Shown here: positions 27,316-34,331 of the stretch, one piece after another | Layout of the letters: every line of letters begins with the position of its first letter | How positions within the stretch are numbered: position 1 is the first letter of the stretch | Assembly: GCA_003167495.1 (NCBI GenBank) | Contig: PMSX01000202.1 | Coordinates: 1-46,163 of the forward strand | Source: Bryobacterales bacterium | GTDB taxonomy: Bacteria; Acidobacteriota; Terriglobia; Bryobacterales; Bryobacteraceae | DNA: 46,163 nucleotides | Direction: 5' to 3' | Notes under the pieces: model-generated | Told to the model about the DNA's origin: nothing | Database searches by the model: none | The model's input: the letters and a program-made list of their open reading frames with translations, nothing else | Program-made: the position numbers and the translations under genes

Positions 27316-27912
27316 ATGAAACTGATGGGCATAGCGATTTGCGGCTTGCTGGCGACGGCAGCAGGAGCGCAAGACACATTTTCGGTAACCGGGACGCAGA
27401 TTCCCGCAGACGTGGTTCGTGTGAACTACGGCAAGCTGCCAAACGCAATCGCGGCTTTCGACCTTAATATTTGCAATGAAAGTGCCGCGAAGCGTGGCGT
27501 CACCGCCAGCCAGATTTACCAGGCGTTAGCCGAGGCGAACCTCAATCTTCAGCCCCTGGGGCGGCAGATTATGCTCGCGGTCGTCTTACGGAATCAGCGG
27601 CGCAGCGCTACCACCGTGCTGACCGTGGTCTTGAATTCTGCGGTTGGGGTGCTTTCGGTGCTGGGCGCGGCTCGGACTGGTGTATCCTCCAACGTCCTGG
27701 CCGGAGTGGCGGTCGGTTCGGCGGTAGGGCAGCAGTTGCTCACCAGTCTGCAGCCGGTGCTTGCGGCTGACCAAGCGGAAAGGTTTGAGAGCCAGGCTTT
27801 AGAACCGGCGCTGGTTTTGGATGGAGGCTCTTGCGAGGAGCGCACGGTATTCACGCTCGTTGCTCCTGGGTCGAAGGTTAAGTTTGAGAATTTGACATTC
27901 CACGTTCGTTAG
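27316..27912 (+). CDS. Secreted hypothetical protein
   Basis: Protein of 198 residues with a signal peptide (MKLMGIAICGLLATAAGA). The mature part opens with TFSVTGTQIPADVVRVNYGK, and its middle has a hydrophobic glycine/alanine-rich region (VLSVLGAARTGVSSNVLAG, then VAVGSAVGQQLL) resembling a membrane-associated or glycine-zipper segment. The C-terminus has LVAPGSKVKFENLTFHV. I do not recognise the family. It stands alone, after a repeat-bearing gap and before the structured leader of the aminotransferase gene. Location outside the cytoplasm is the only inference I make. Confidence 0.65.
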   Translation: MKLMGIAICGLLATAAGAQDTFSVTGTQIPADVVRVNYGKLPNAIAAFDLNICNESAAKRGVTASQIYQALAEANLNLQPLGRQIMLAVVLRNQRRSATTVLTVVLNSAVGVLSVLGAARTGVSSNVLAGVAVGSAVGQQLLTSLQPVLAADQAERFESQALEPALVLDGGSCEERTVFTLVAPGSKVKFENLTFHVR

Positions 27913-27920
27913 TCGGATAA

Positions 27921-28079
27921 GTTCCCGCGCGTGCTGGACACACGCGTTAGGGTTTGGCCAGCTTGGCGGCAGCCATTTCCCGTGGTTGAGCTATCGGCGT
28001 TACGGCGAATGTGGATAGGTGCCGGATCGGGCAATCCGGTACCATGCGGGGCGTCATTTTGGGGTGGCGCCCCTTTTTT
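27921..28079 (+). ncRNA. Candidate structured leader RNA ahead of the aminotransferase gene
   Basis: The space between the stop at 27912 and the aminotransferase start is dense in inverted repeats. CGCGTG/CACGCG (27928-27933 with 27941-27946) forms a 7-base-loop hairpin. GGTGCCGGAT/ATCCGGTACC (28018-28027 with 28034-28043) forms a 10-base stem with one G-U pair. A terminator hairpin follows directly. This series of stems ending in a terminator 38 bases before a start codon is what a riboswitch or attenuator looks like. I could not match it to any class I know (SAM, cobalamin, glycine, TPP, ZTP, FMN boxes are absent). It could also be the 3' untranslated end of the upstream gene. Confidence 0.4.
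28048..28079 (+). terminator. Intrinsic terminator
   Basis: GGGGCG at 28048-28053 pairs with CGCCCC at 28068-28073 across a 14-base loop, followed at once by six T (28074-28079). An inner alternative pairs GGGG (28061-28064) with CCCC (28070-28073). It would end transcription of the 27316-27912 gene or act as an attenuator for the aminotransferase gene. Confidence 0.75.
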
Positions 28080-28116
28080 CTTGGCAAGCACGTCGGCTGC
28101 CGTGCCACTATACGTT

Positions 28117-29292
28117 TTGAACCGCTTTTCGGAACGCCTGGCATGGTCAACGCCCAGCAACCCTTACAGCTTGCTCTTGCAAGAAAAGCGCCAAGCCGGC
28201 GCCCGGTTGCTCGATCTAACAACGGCCAACCCAACGGAAGCCTTCCCTGGCTATCCCCACCAAGATATCGCTCGCGCCTATGGCGCTCTTTCCGATTTTC
28301 GCTATGAACCAGCGGCATTGGGCATCATGGCCGCCCGCCAAATCATCGCCGCTTGGTACGGAGCACAAGGCATTCCCGCTGAAGCCCACCGCATCGCTCT
28401 CACGGCCAGCACTAGTGAAGCATACGCCGTTCTTTTTAAACTATTATGCGATTCCGGCGACGAAATACTGATTCCATACCCCTCCTATCCGTTGTTCGAT
28501 TATCTGGCACGAGCGGAAGCAGTGAAAACAACGCCCTATCAATTGATGTACGACGGTGGCTGGTTTATGGATTTTGCCAGCGTGCAAAAAGCGCTTTCCG
28601 CCCGCACGAAAGCCATAGTGGTGGTGAATCCAAACAACCCAACGGGTTCGTTCTTGAAGCATCACGAAGCGCGCAAGCTCGCATTGCTTGCCGAACAGCA
28701 CGAACTCGCGCTCATTTCAGACGAAGTGTTCATGTCTTACCCGGCTGCCATCTCATCTGGCAGGCAAGTTCGCAGCCTTATCGGGCACAACGATGTTTTG
28801 AGTTTTTCGCTCAACGGACTCTCGAAGGCCGCCGGCATGCCACAAATGAAGCTCGGCTGGATCGCCGTAAACGGCCCACAAAAAGACGTCGACTCGGCAT
28901 TGGCCAAGTTGGAACTACTGCTGGACAGCTATCTATCGGTGGCAACACCGGTGCAAGCTGCTTTGGCCGAACTGCTGCAAATCGGCGCCGGTATTCAACT
29001 GAAAATCGATTCGCGGCTGCGCCAAAATCGCGCCGCCCTTGCCATCCTCAACAACAGCGCAGTTGAGCCGCTTGCCAGTGAAGGCGGTTGGTCGGCAATC
29101 TTGCAAATCCCAAGCATTCGCACCGAAGAGGATTGGATTACCAAGCTCCTCGCCGAAGAGGGAGTTGTCGTGCAACCTGGCTATTTTTATGACATGGCCA
29201 AGGAGGCCTTCATTGTGTTGAGTTTGATTGCCTCCCCGGCGGATTTTGCCGAAGGCCTGCACAAACTCATCCGCCTGGCCGGACGCTGCTAA
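28117..29292 (+). CDS. Class I/II aminotransferase (PLP-dependent)
   Basis: Fold-type I aminotransferase of 391 residues. PLP motifs are NPNNPTGSF (the Asn-Pro loop), ALISDEVFMSYP (Asp that binds the pyridine nitrogen, followed by Tyr) and SLNGLSKAAGMPQMKLGW (the Schiff-base Lys). The start is uncertain: TTG at 28117 gives an N-terminus NRFSERLAWSTPSNPYSLLLQ like that of its relatives, whereas GTG at 28102 is the next option. Neither has a good Shine-Dalgarno, and longer readings run through the terminator hairpin. The amino donor and product cannot be deduced. It is followed by the membrane protein gene, whose start is 74 bases after its stop. Confidence 0.88.
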   Translation: MNRFSERLAWSTPSNPYSLLLQEKRQAGARLLDLTTANPTEAFPGYPHQDIARAYGALSDFRYEPAALGIMAARQIIAAWYGAQGIPAEAHRIALTASTSEAYAVLFKLLCDSGDEILIPYPSYPLFDYLARAEAVKTTPYQLMYDGGWFMDFASVQKALSARTKAIVVVNPNNPTGSFLKHHEARKLALLAEQHELALISDEVFMSYPAAISSGRQVRSLIGHNDVLSFSLNGLSKAAGMPQMKLGWIAVNGPQKDVDSALAKLELLLDSYLSVATPVQAALAELLQIGAGIQLKIDSRLRQNRAALAILNNSAVEPLASEGGWSAILQIPSIRTEEDWITKLLAEEGVVVQPGYFYDMAKEAFIVLSLIASPADFAEGLHKLIRLAGRC

Positions 29293-29365
29293 CAAAGATG
29301 AAGGTGCTACGCTACACGAAGATTGCCCTGCCAATTTCCAGAATTCGAATGAGACTCGGACATAC

Positions 29366-30790
29366 GTGCGAACCGCACTAGCGTTTTTTGCGATTCTGAT
29401 CGTTTACGGGCTGTTGATTATAGGTACATCTGTACTTATGCCGCTCAGGCTTTTTGAAATTCTGCAAGCCGCGGCATTCCTGAAATTTTCGTTGCATAGC
29501 TTCTTCGTTTGGATCGCCCGGTCGCCCGGCGCTGCGCCCTTGCATTACTTAGTCCAATTGCCATTCGCTTTCGCCTCTCCCAATTCCAGGATTCTATTGC
29601 GTCTTCCCTCCATCGTTTTCGCCTTGGCCTCGGCGTTTTCCTTTTTCGTTCTCACAACACGGGTTCCGCTTCAGCAACCCATCTTGGCGCTTCTTCTGTT
29701 CCTTGTTGTTCCCATCCACTTAGCCTATGCGACGCAGGCTAGGCCCTACGAGCTTGGACTGTTTCTGCTGTTGCTCGCGACGCTCTCCTTCTTCTCGTTG
29801 CTCAAGCAACCGGGTGTCAACAAAGCGCTGATTTATGCGATCCTGCTAACCGCTTGTCTCTACACTCAGCCTTCCTGTTACCTCCCCGCCGTCGGTTATC
29901 TCCTCTTTCTGCTGGCAATGAAAACGTACCGGCACGCCCTCGGGTATGTCTTGAGCGCAACGCTGCTGCCGCTGGCGGCCTACTTTCCCTACTATCTGTG
30001 GGCTGTCGCCCCGCGGCGTCCAGATTGGCTGACTGAGCAGTTCCCGGCCTACGCAGTAAAGAGTGTCGGCCTGCAAGCGCTCATGAGCATAGACCCAGCC
30101 GGTAATCCATGGTTCGGCATCGGATTGATCGGGCTGCTGTTGACTGGCTTAGTTGGAGGAGCTTGGAGCGCCATGCCTTCTGCATCCCGCCGCAAACGCG
30201 CCCCGTCTCCTCCTGCTCCGTTGGTGAAAAGGCGTGCTGTAGTGTTTTGTCTGGCGGGCGGCGTCATTGTCACGCTAGCCGGTGAGACGGCGGTGAGCGG
30301 ATGGACTGATTTGGCCTTCGCGCCCTACCAGATTCTGTGGGCGTTACCGGGTTTGGTCATCGTGTTTTGCGCCGCGTTGGATGCCTTCGTGCGTTTGCCT
30401 CCCATGCGAAACCTGTCGGCCGTCAGCCCAGTGCTAGTGGTGCTGACCATTTTGCTTTGTATTCCGGGCGATGTGGAATACCTCAGAACCGAGCCCAACG
30501 ATATGGCTAAGCTTACTGCGCTAGTGCGGCCGCAATTGAGTGGTGATGCCTGCATCGTCTTTGTTTCGCAACCGCTGTCCCGTTACCTCTTTGAGGTGTT
30601 TGATCCCGCTTTGGATAAATATGAATGTCAAAACTTCTTCCACAAGCGCGTCGTACTAGCCATTCAACCTTTTGTCAAACCGGAACAGGAGCGGGAAGCG
30701 TACATTTTTTTCGTCGGCCTCGATTTCGAAGAAACACACCGCGATCTTCTCGGCGGCGGCAAAATCATTACGATGGACGCCCAGCGATAA
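29366..30790 (+). CDS. Multi-pass membrane protein, PMT/ArnT (GT39)-like
   Basis: Membrane protein of 474 residues with about ten hydrophobic segments and a soluble C-terminal domain of about 110 residues. The block APLHYLVQLPFAF followed by SRILLRLPSIVFALASAF matches the PLYYLL...LRLPS pattern of dolichol/undecaprenyl-phosphate-dependent glycosyltransferases (PMT_2, ArnT). The acidic DE motif in the first outer loop, which holds the catalytic Asp in that family, is not obvious: the region reads LRLFEILQAAAF. The start is taken as the GTG at 29366, just before the first helix; earlier readings overlap the aminotransferase gene. Glycan transfer is therefore uncertain. It is convergent with the small secreted protein at 30840. 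Confidence 0.6.
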   Translation: MRTALAFFAILIVYGLLIIGTSVLMPLRLFEILQAAAFLKFSLHSFFVWIARSPGAAPLHYLVQLPFAFASPNSRILLRLPSIVFALASAFSFFVLTTRVPLQQPILALLLFLVVPIHLAYATQARPYELGLFLLLLATLSFFSLLKQPGVNKALIYAILLTACLYTQPSCYLPAVGYLLFLLAMKTYRHALGYVLSATLLPLAAYFPYYLWAVAPRRPDWLTEQFPAYAVKSVGLQALMSIDPAGNPWFGIGLIGLLLTGLVGGAWSAMPSASRRKRAPSPPAPLVKRRAVVFCLAGGVIVTLAGETAVSGWTDLAFAPYQILWALPGLVIVFCAALDAFVRLPPMRNLSAVSPVLVVLTILLCIPGDVEYLRTEPNDMAKLTALVRPQLSGDACIVFVSQPLSRYLFEVFDPALDKYECQNFFHKRVVLAIQPFVKPEQEREAYIFFVGLDFEETHRDLLGGGKIITMDAQR

Positions 30791-30799
30791 CCACGCCCA

Positions 30800-30826
30800 A
30801 CGCGCCCGGCCATAGACCGGGCGCGT
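30800..30826. terminator. Bidirectional terminator-like hairpin between convergent genes
   Basis: ACGCGCCCGG (30800-30809) and CCGGGCGCGT (30817-30826) form a perfect 10-base stem with a 7-base loop. It lies 10 bases past one stop codon and 13 bases from the other. There is no T-run on either side, so it may work with Rho or simply block read-through. Confidence 0.6.
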
Positions 30827-30839
30827 CTCAGGCTCTCCA

Positions 30840-31127
30840 TTACCGATGGAATTCATGGCGGAACTCCCGGCCATGGTAGGCAAAATAATGCGGTTCTACA
30901 AAGCGCGGCCCAACGGCAACACCAATCACCGGCGCTCTCCAGAAGCCTGGTACCCAGATACCGCTCGGGCCGTAATATCCGTCGACCCAAACGTAACCAG
31001 GACCAGGACAAACCGGTCGCACCACGGCTACCGGCGCAGGAACGCCGAATCCGATGCCCACCGTAACCCGCGGTCCCGCCAACGCTGAGCCCGCTAAAAT
31101 CATCATCGCCAGCATAGCTTTTTTCAT
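30840..31127 (-). CDS. Small secreted Tyr/Trp-rich repeat protein
   Basis: Protein of 95 residues with a clear signal peptide (MKKAMLAMMILAGSALA). The mature part is rich in Val, Pro, Gly and aromatic residues, with a repeated motif seen as GYVWVDGYYGPSG then IWVPGFW. This resembles the YxWxxGxW-type repeat proteins of the envelope, whose role is unknown. The C-terminus is His-rich (PHYFAYHGREFRHEFHR), possibly binding metal. The ribosome-binding site is excellent: AAGGAGG (31136-31142, minus) 8 bases before the ATG, which suggests high expression. It is divergent from the PadR operon. Confidence 0.75.
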   Translation of the reverse strand: MKKAMLAMMILAGSALAGPRVTVGIGFGVPAPVAVVRPVCPGPGYVWVDGYYGPSGIWVPGFWRAPVIGVAVGPRFVEPHYFAYHGREFRHEFHR

Positions 31128-31271
31128 TTTGCTTGCCTCCTTACGTCAGACCTATATGCACGGCGCATACCAGATCGTAAGTGCTTGATTAGAAATTGTC
31201 AGGGTTAAAGCGCGAGCTCTCCCTGGTGGTTCTTTGTATGCGTTTATGGTGATTTGCAGCCAGAACGGTAC

Positions 31272-31300
31272 TTGCAAACGATCGAAGAAAATTGTAAGCT
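31272..31300 (+). promoter_or_regulatory. Possible promoter of the padR-ADOP operon
   Basis: TTGCAA (31272-31277) and TAAGCT (31295-31300) are separated by 17 bases, matching a housekeeping-type promoter moderately well. It sits 24 bases upstream of the PadR start codon. PadR proteins usually repress their own operon, so this region would be expected to carry its operator, but I see no clear PadR palindrome (such as ATGT-8-ACAT). Confidence 0.35.
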
Positions 31301-31324
31301 GTTGTCAGTTACTGAGGTGTACCA

Positions 31325-31654
31325 CTGAGCAAACCAACTGACCTCGTTCAAGGCACGCTCGACCTGCTCATCCTGAAGACGATTGCCCTCGAATCCATGC
31401 ATGGCTGGGCCATTGCGCAACGTATTCGCCAGATGTCAGGTGATGTCCTCCAGGTGGGGCAGGGCGCGCTCTATCCGTCTCTTCACAAGCTCGAGCAGAA
31501 CGGCTGGATTCGATCGGAGTGGGCTATCAGCGAAAACAATCGCCGCGCCAAATACTACACATTGACAAGAGCTGGACGTAAGGCCATGGAATCGGAAGCC
31601 GCCCAATGGGAACGGCTGTCCGCGGCAATCTCACTGATTGTACGGCCGGCCTGA
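31325..31654 (+). CDS. PadR-family transcriptional regulator (CTG start)
   Basis: Winged-helix repressor of 109 residues. The sequence reads LSKPTDLVQGTLDLLILKTI followed by ALESMHGWAIAQRIRQMSG, then the wing GQGALYPSLHKLEQNGWI, an RAKYYTLTRAGR motif and a C-terminal helix. The full-length N-terminus, conserved in the ADOP-linked PadR proteins, begins at a CTG (31325), because an in-frame TGA lies at 31313-31315 and no ATG, GTG or TTG lies between. GAGG (31314-31317) sits 7 bases before the CTG, supporting it as the real start. An ATG at 31397 would lose the first helices. It is the first gene of an operon with two ADOP permeases (15 bases to the next start) and probably represses it. Confidence 0.85.
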   Translation: MSKPTDLVQGTLDLLILKTIALESMHGWAIAQRIRQMSGDVLQVGQGALYPSLHKLEQNGWIRSEWAISENNRRAKYYTLTRAGRKAMESEAAQWERLSAAISLIVRPA

Positions 31655-31669
31655 AAAAGAGAGATTCCT

Positions 31670-34315
31670 ATGCGCTGGGCAGGTGTGGTTCGGGTGAGAC
31701 TTCGCTCTCTCTTTCTTCGCAAGAAGGTCGAGCAGGAGTTAGAGGAAGAATTGCGTTATCACCTGGAGCGGGAGATTGACGAAGGGATCGCCGCCGGCAT
31801 GATGCCTGACGATGCGCATTACGCCGCGCTGCAGTCCGTAAAAGATATCGAGCAACGAAAAGAGGAGTGTCGCGATATGAGGAGATTGAACACGATCGCA
31901 AACATCGGCCAAGACCTTCGATATGCGATTCGCAGCGTGAGGAAAAACCCGGCATTCGCTCTGGTCACGGTACTGACCATGGCCCTTGGAATCGGTGCAG
32001 ATACTGCCGTGTTCAGTGTAGTGAATGGAGTCTTGCTAAAGCCGCTGGCGTATCGCGACCCCAGTCGAATTGTCACGCTGACGTCTGCCTGGAAAGGCGG
32101 CGCAAAAGTGAGGCACGTGTCGCTGCCCGACTTTGAAGATTGGCGCAAGCAGAGCACAGCCTTCTCGGCGATGGCTTATTACCGGAGTTCGGACGAACCG
32201 ACAACTGTGGGTTCCTCAGCCGAGTTTGTCCGCGTTGCGAGAGTGTCGCCCGAGTTTTTTCAGGTTCTTTCCGTAGCTCCGGTGCTCGGGCGCTTGTTGA
32301 GCGCGGAAGAGACGAAGTCAGGCGATTCTGGCGCGGCTCTGGTTAGCTATTCTTATTGGCAAAGTCATTTCGCCGGGAACGGCAGCACTCTGGGACAGAG
32401 CCTGCGCGCAGGCGGCGTTGTCTTGACGATTGTGGGTGTTCTTCCGCCGCGATTTGATTTCCCCGATAAAAGTGATGTTTGGCGAACCTCTGACACCGTC
32501 GATAGAACGCTGCCCCGCACCAGTCTGAGCTTCCTCGCGATTGGCCGCTTACAAGCAAACGTAAGTCTAGAGCAAGCGCAAGCCCAACTGAATGCCATCG
32601 CGTCACGGTTGGAGCTTCAGTATCCCGACACCAACAAAACGAGAGGTGTAACGTTAACCGGGATGCAAGGCGACATGGTGGGAGATGTGCGATGGACTCT
32701 CTATCTGCTCTTGGGCGCAGTCAGCTTGGTGTTACTCATCGCCTGCGCCAATGTAGCGACACTGCTTCTCACCAGGGCAACCGCCCGCACTCGCGAAATC
32801 GCCATTCGCGCCGCGGTGGGCGCGGGCCGGGGCCGCATCATCCGCCAATTGATCACCGAGAGTTTGCTGCTGGCCCTGGTAGCGGGCGCGCTTGGGCTCA
32901 TCGTCGCTGAAGTGGCATCCAAAGCTCTAATCGCCCTGGCGCCAACAGATGTGCCACGCCTGAATGATGCACACATTGACGGCCCTGTGCTCGCCTTCAC
33001 GTTCGGTGTTTCGGTGTTGTGTTGCCTGTTATTTGGCCTGATACCGGCGCTCTACGGGTCGCGAGTGGACTTGAACGATGCGCTGAAGCAGGGCGGAGCG
33101 CGCGGTGTCGTTAGCGGCGGCGCAAGCCGTTTGCGGGGCGCCTTTGTGATCGCCGAAATAGCAGTGTCGGTCATACTCGTCGCCGGGGCTGGCTTAGTAA
33201 TCAAGAGTTTCGTGGCGCTCAATAATGTGGCACTCGGTTTCCGAACTGAACGCGTGCTGATGATGAAAACAAGCTTCCCTGTATCCGGTCCGGATGCAGA
33301 CCAGCGCGGTCTGCGCTTTTTCCAACAATTGCTCTCCGAGATTTCAGCGCTTCCGGGCGTCTCCGCGGCAGGCGCGACAATGGGACCGCCCGGGTCTGTT
33401 GAGTCGGCTGGCAGTTACTGGATTGATCCCGTCTCTTCCCAACTCAGCAGCGGCACGCTTCGAGGAAAATTTGATGCCGTATTTTCGGTGGTGACACCAG
33501 GTACGTTTTCAACCTTGGAGATTCCACTACGGCGCGGGCGCGATTTTCAGGACAGCGATTCGGCTACCGCTCCGTACACGGCGATCATTAACGAGACTCT
33601 GGCCCGGCGAGCCTTTCCCGGCCAAGACCCGCTGGGGCGTACTATCTTCGCTGGCTTCGATTCGTTCAAACCTATGAAAATTGTAGGCATTGTGGGCGAT
33701 GTCCGTCAGTGGGGCCCTGCACGCCAGCCCGATGCGGAGATTTATATGCCCTATGATCAACACATTTCGGGCGCCGGAACGAATTTGACGGTGCTCGTGA
33801 GAACGGACACAATGCCTGAGGCATTAGTCAACACGCTCCGACGGACGGTTCACAAACTTTCCTCGGATGTGCCACTAAAATTCACGACTATGGAGAAATC
33901 TCTCTATGAAGAGGTCGCAGCACCGCGCTTCCGCAGCCTGCTGCTCGGACTGTTCGCGGCACTATCGATGTGTCTGGCAATCACGGGAATCTATGGAGTA
34001 ACAGCGTATGTTGTGGGCCAACGCTCGAATGAGATTGCTTTGCGCATGGCGATCGGCGCAACATCAGGCCAGATGCTTCGCTTAATTCTCAGGCACGGCC
34101 TGACGCTCGCGGCTGTCGGAATGGCGCTCGGATTCGTTGGCTCCTTCGCCGGAGCGCGCTTGCTAACCAGCATGCTGTTTGAGGTGAAGCCGACCGATCC
34201 TATGATCTACGCGGCTGTGGCTCTGCTGCTGGGTGCAGTCGTGCTAATCGCCAGCTATCTCCCGGCGCGCCGTGCGGCCAAGTTGGATGTGCTCCTCGCT
34301 TTGCGGCAAGAATAA
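31670..34315 (+). CDS. ADOP-type permease, long form with N-terminal segment
   Basis: Permease of 881 residues, the first of two adjacent long-form copies. The first 75 or so residues are a cytoplasmic, charged, helical segment (KKVEQELEEELRYHLEREID) absent from the short-form copies. Next come the usual DLRYAIRSVRKNPAFALV entry, a first helix with MALGIGADTAVFS, the first periplasmic domain, helices with LLIACANVATLLLTRA, then the second half. It ends ARRAAKLDVLLALRQE. It lies 15 bases after the PadR stop; no ATPase is adjacent. The N-terminal segment is probably a signal-input or assembly module used with PadR-linked copies. Substrate unknown. Confidence 0.9.
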   Translation: MRWAGVVRVRLRSLFLRKKVEQELEEELRYHLEREIDEGIAAGMMPDDAHYAALQSVKDIEQRKEECRDMRRLNTIANIGQDLRYAIRSVRKNPAFALVTVLTMALGIGADTAVFSVVNGVLLKPLAYRDPSRIVTLTSAWKGGAKVRHVSLPDFEDWRKQSTAFSAMAYYRSSDEPTTVGSSAEFVRVARVSPEFFQVLSVAPVLGRLLSAEETKSGDSGAALVSYSYWQSHFAGNGSTLGQSLRAGGVVLTIVGVLPPRFDFPDKSDVWRTSDTVDRTLPRTSLSFLAIGRLQANVSLEQAQAQLNAIASRLELQYPDTNKTRGVTLTGMQGDMVGDVRWTLYLLLGAVSLVLLIACANVATLLLTRATARTREIAIRAAVGAGRGRIIRQLITESLLLALVAGALGLIVAEVASKALIALAPTDVPRLNDAHIDGPVLAFTFGVSVLCCLLFGLIPALYGSRVDLNDALKQGGARGVVSGGASRLRGAFVIAEIAVSVILVAGAGLVIKSFVALNNVALGFRTERVLMMKTSFPVSGPDADQRGLRFFQQLLSEISALPGVSAAGATMGPPGSVESAGSYWIDPVSSQLSSGTLRGKFDAVFSVVTPGTFSTLEIPLRRGRDFQDSDSATAPYTAIINETLARRAFPGQDPLGRTIFAGFDSFKPMKIVGIVGDVRQWGPARQPDAEIYMPYDQHISGAGTNLTVLVRTDTMPEALVNTLRRTVHKLSSDVPLKFTTMEKSLYEEVAAPRFRSLLLGLFAALSMCLAITGIYGVTAYVVGQRSNEIALRMAIGATSGQMLRLILRHGLTLAAVGMALGFVGSFAGARLLTSMLFEVKPTDPMIYAAVALLLGAVVLIASYLPARRAAKLDVLLALRQE

Positions 34316-34331
34316 CTGGAAAGAAATCACT

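Noticed and set aside
27951..27980. Possible signal recognition particle RNA motif in GGCCAGCTTGGCGGCAGCC
   Set aside because: It resembles the apical helix only at its edges; the conserved GGAA tetraloop and the AGCAG strand are missing, and the spacing is too short.
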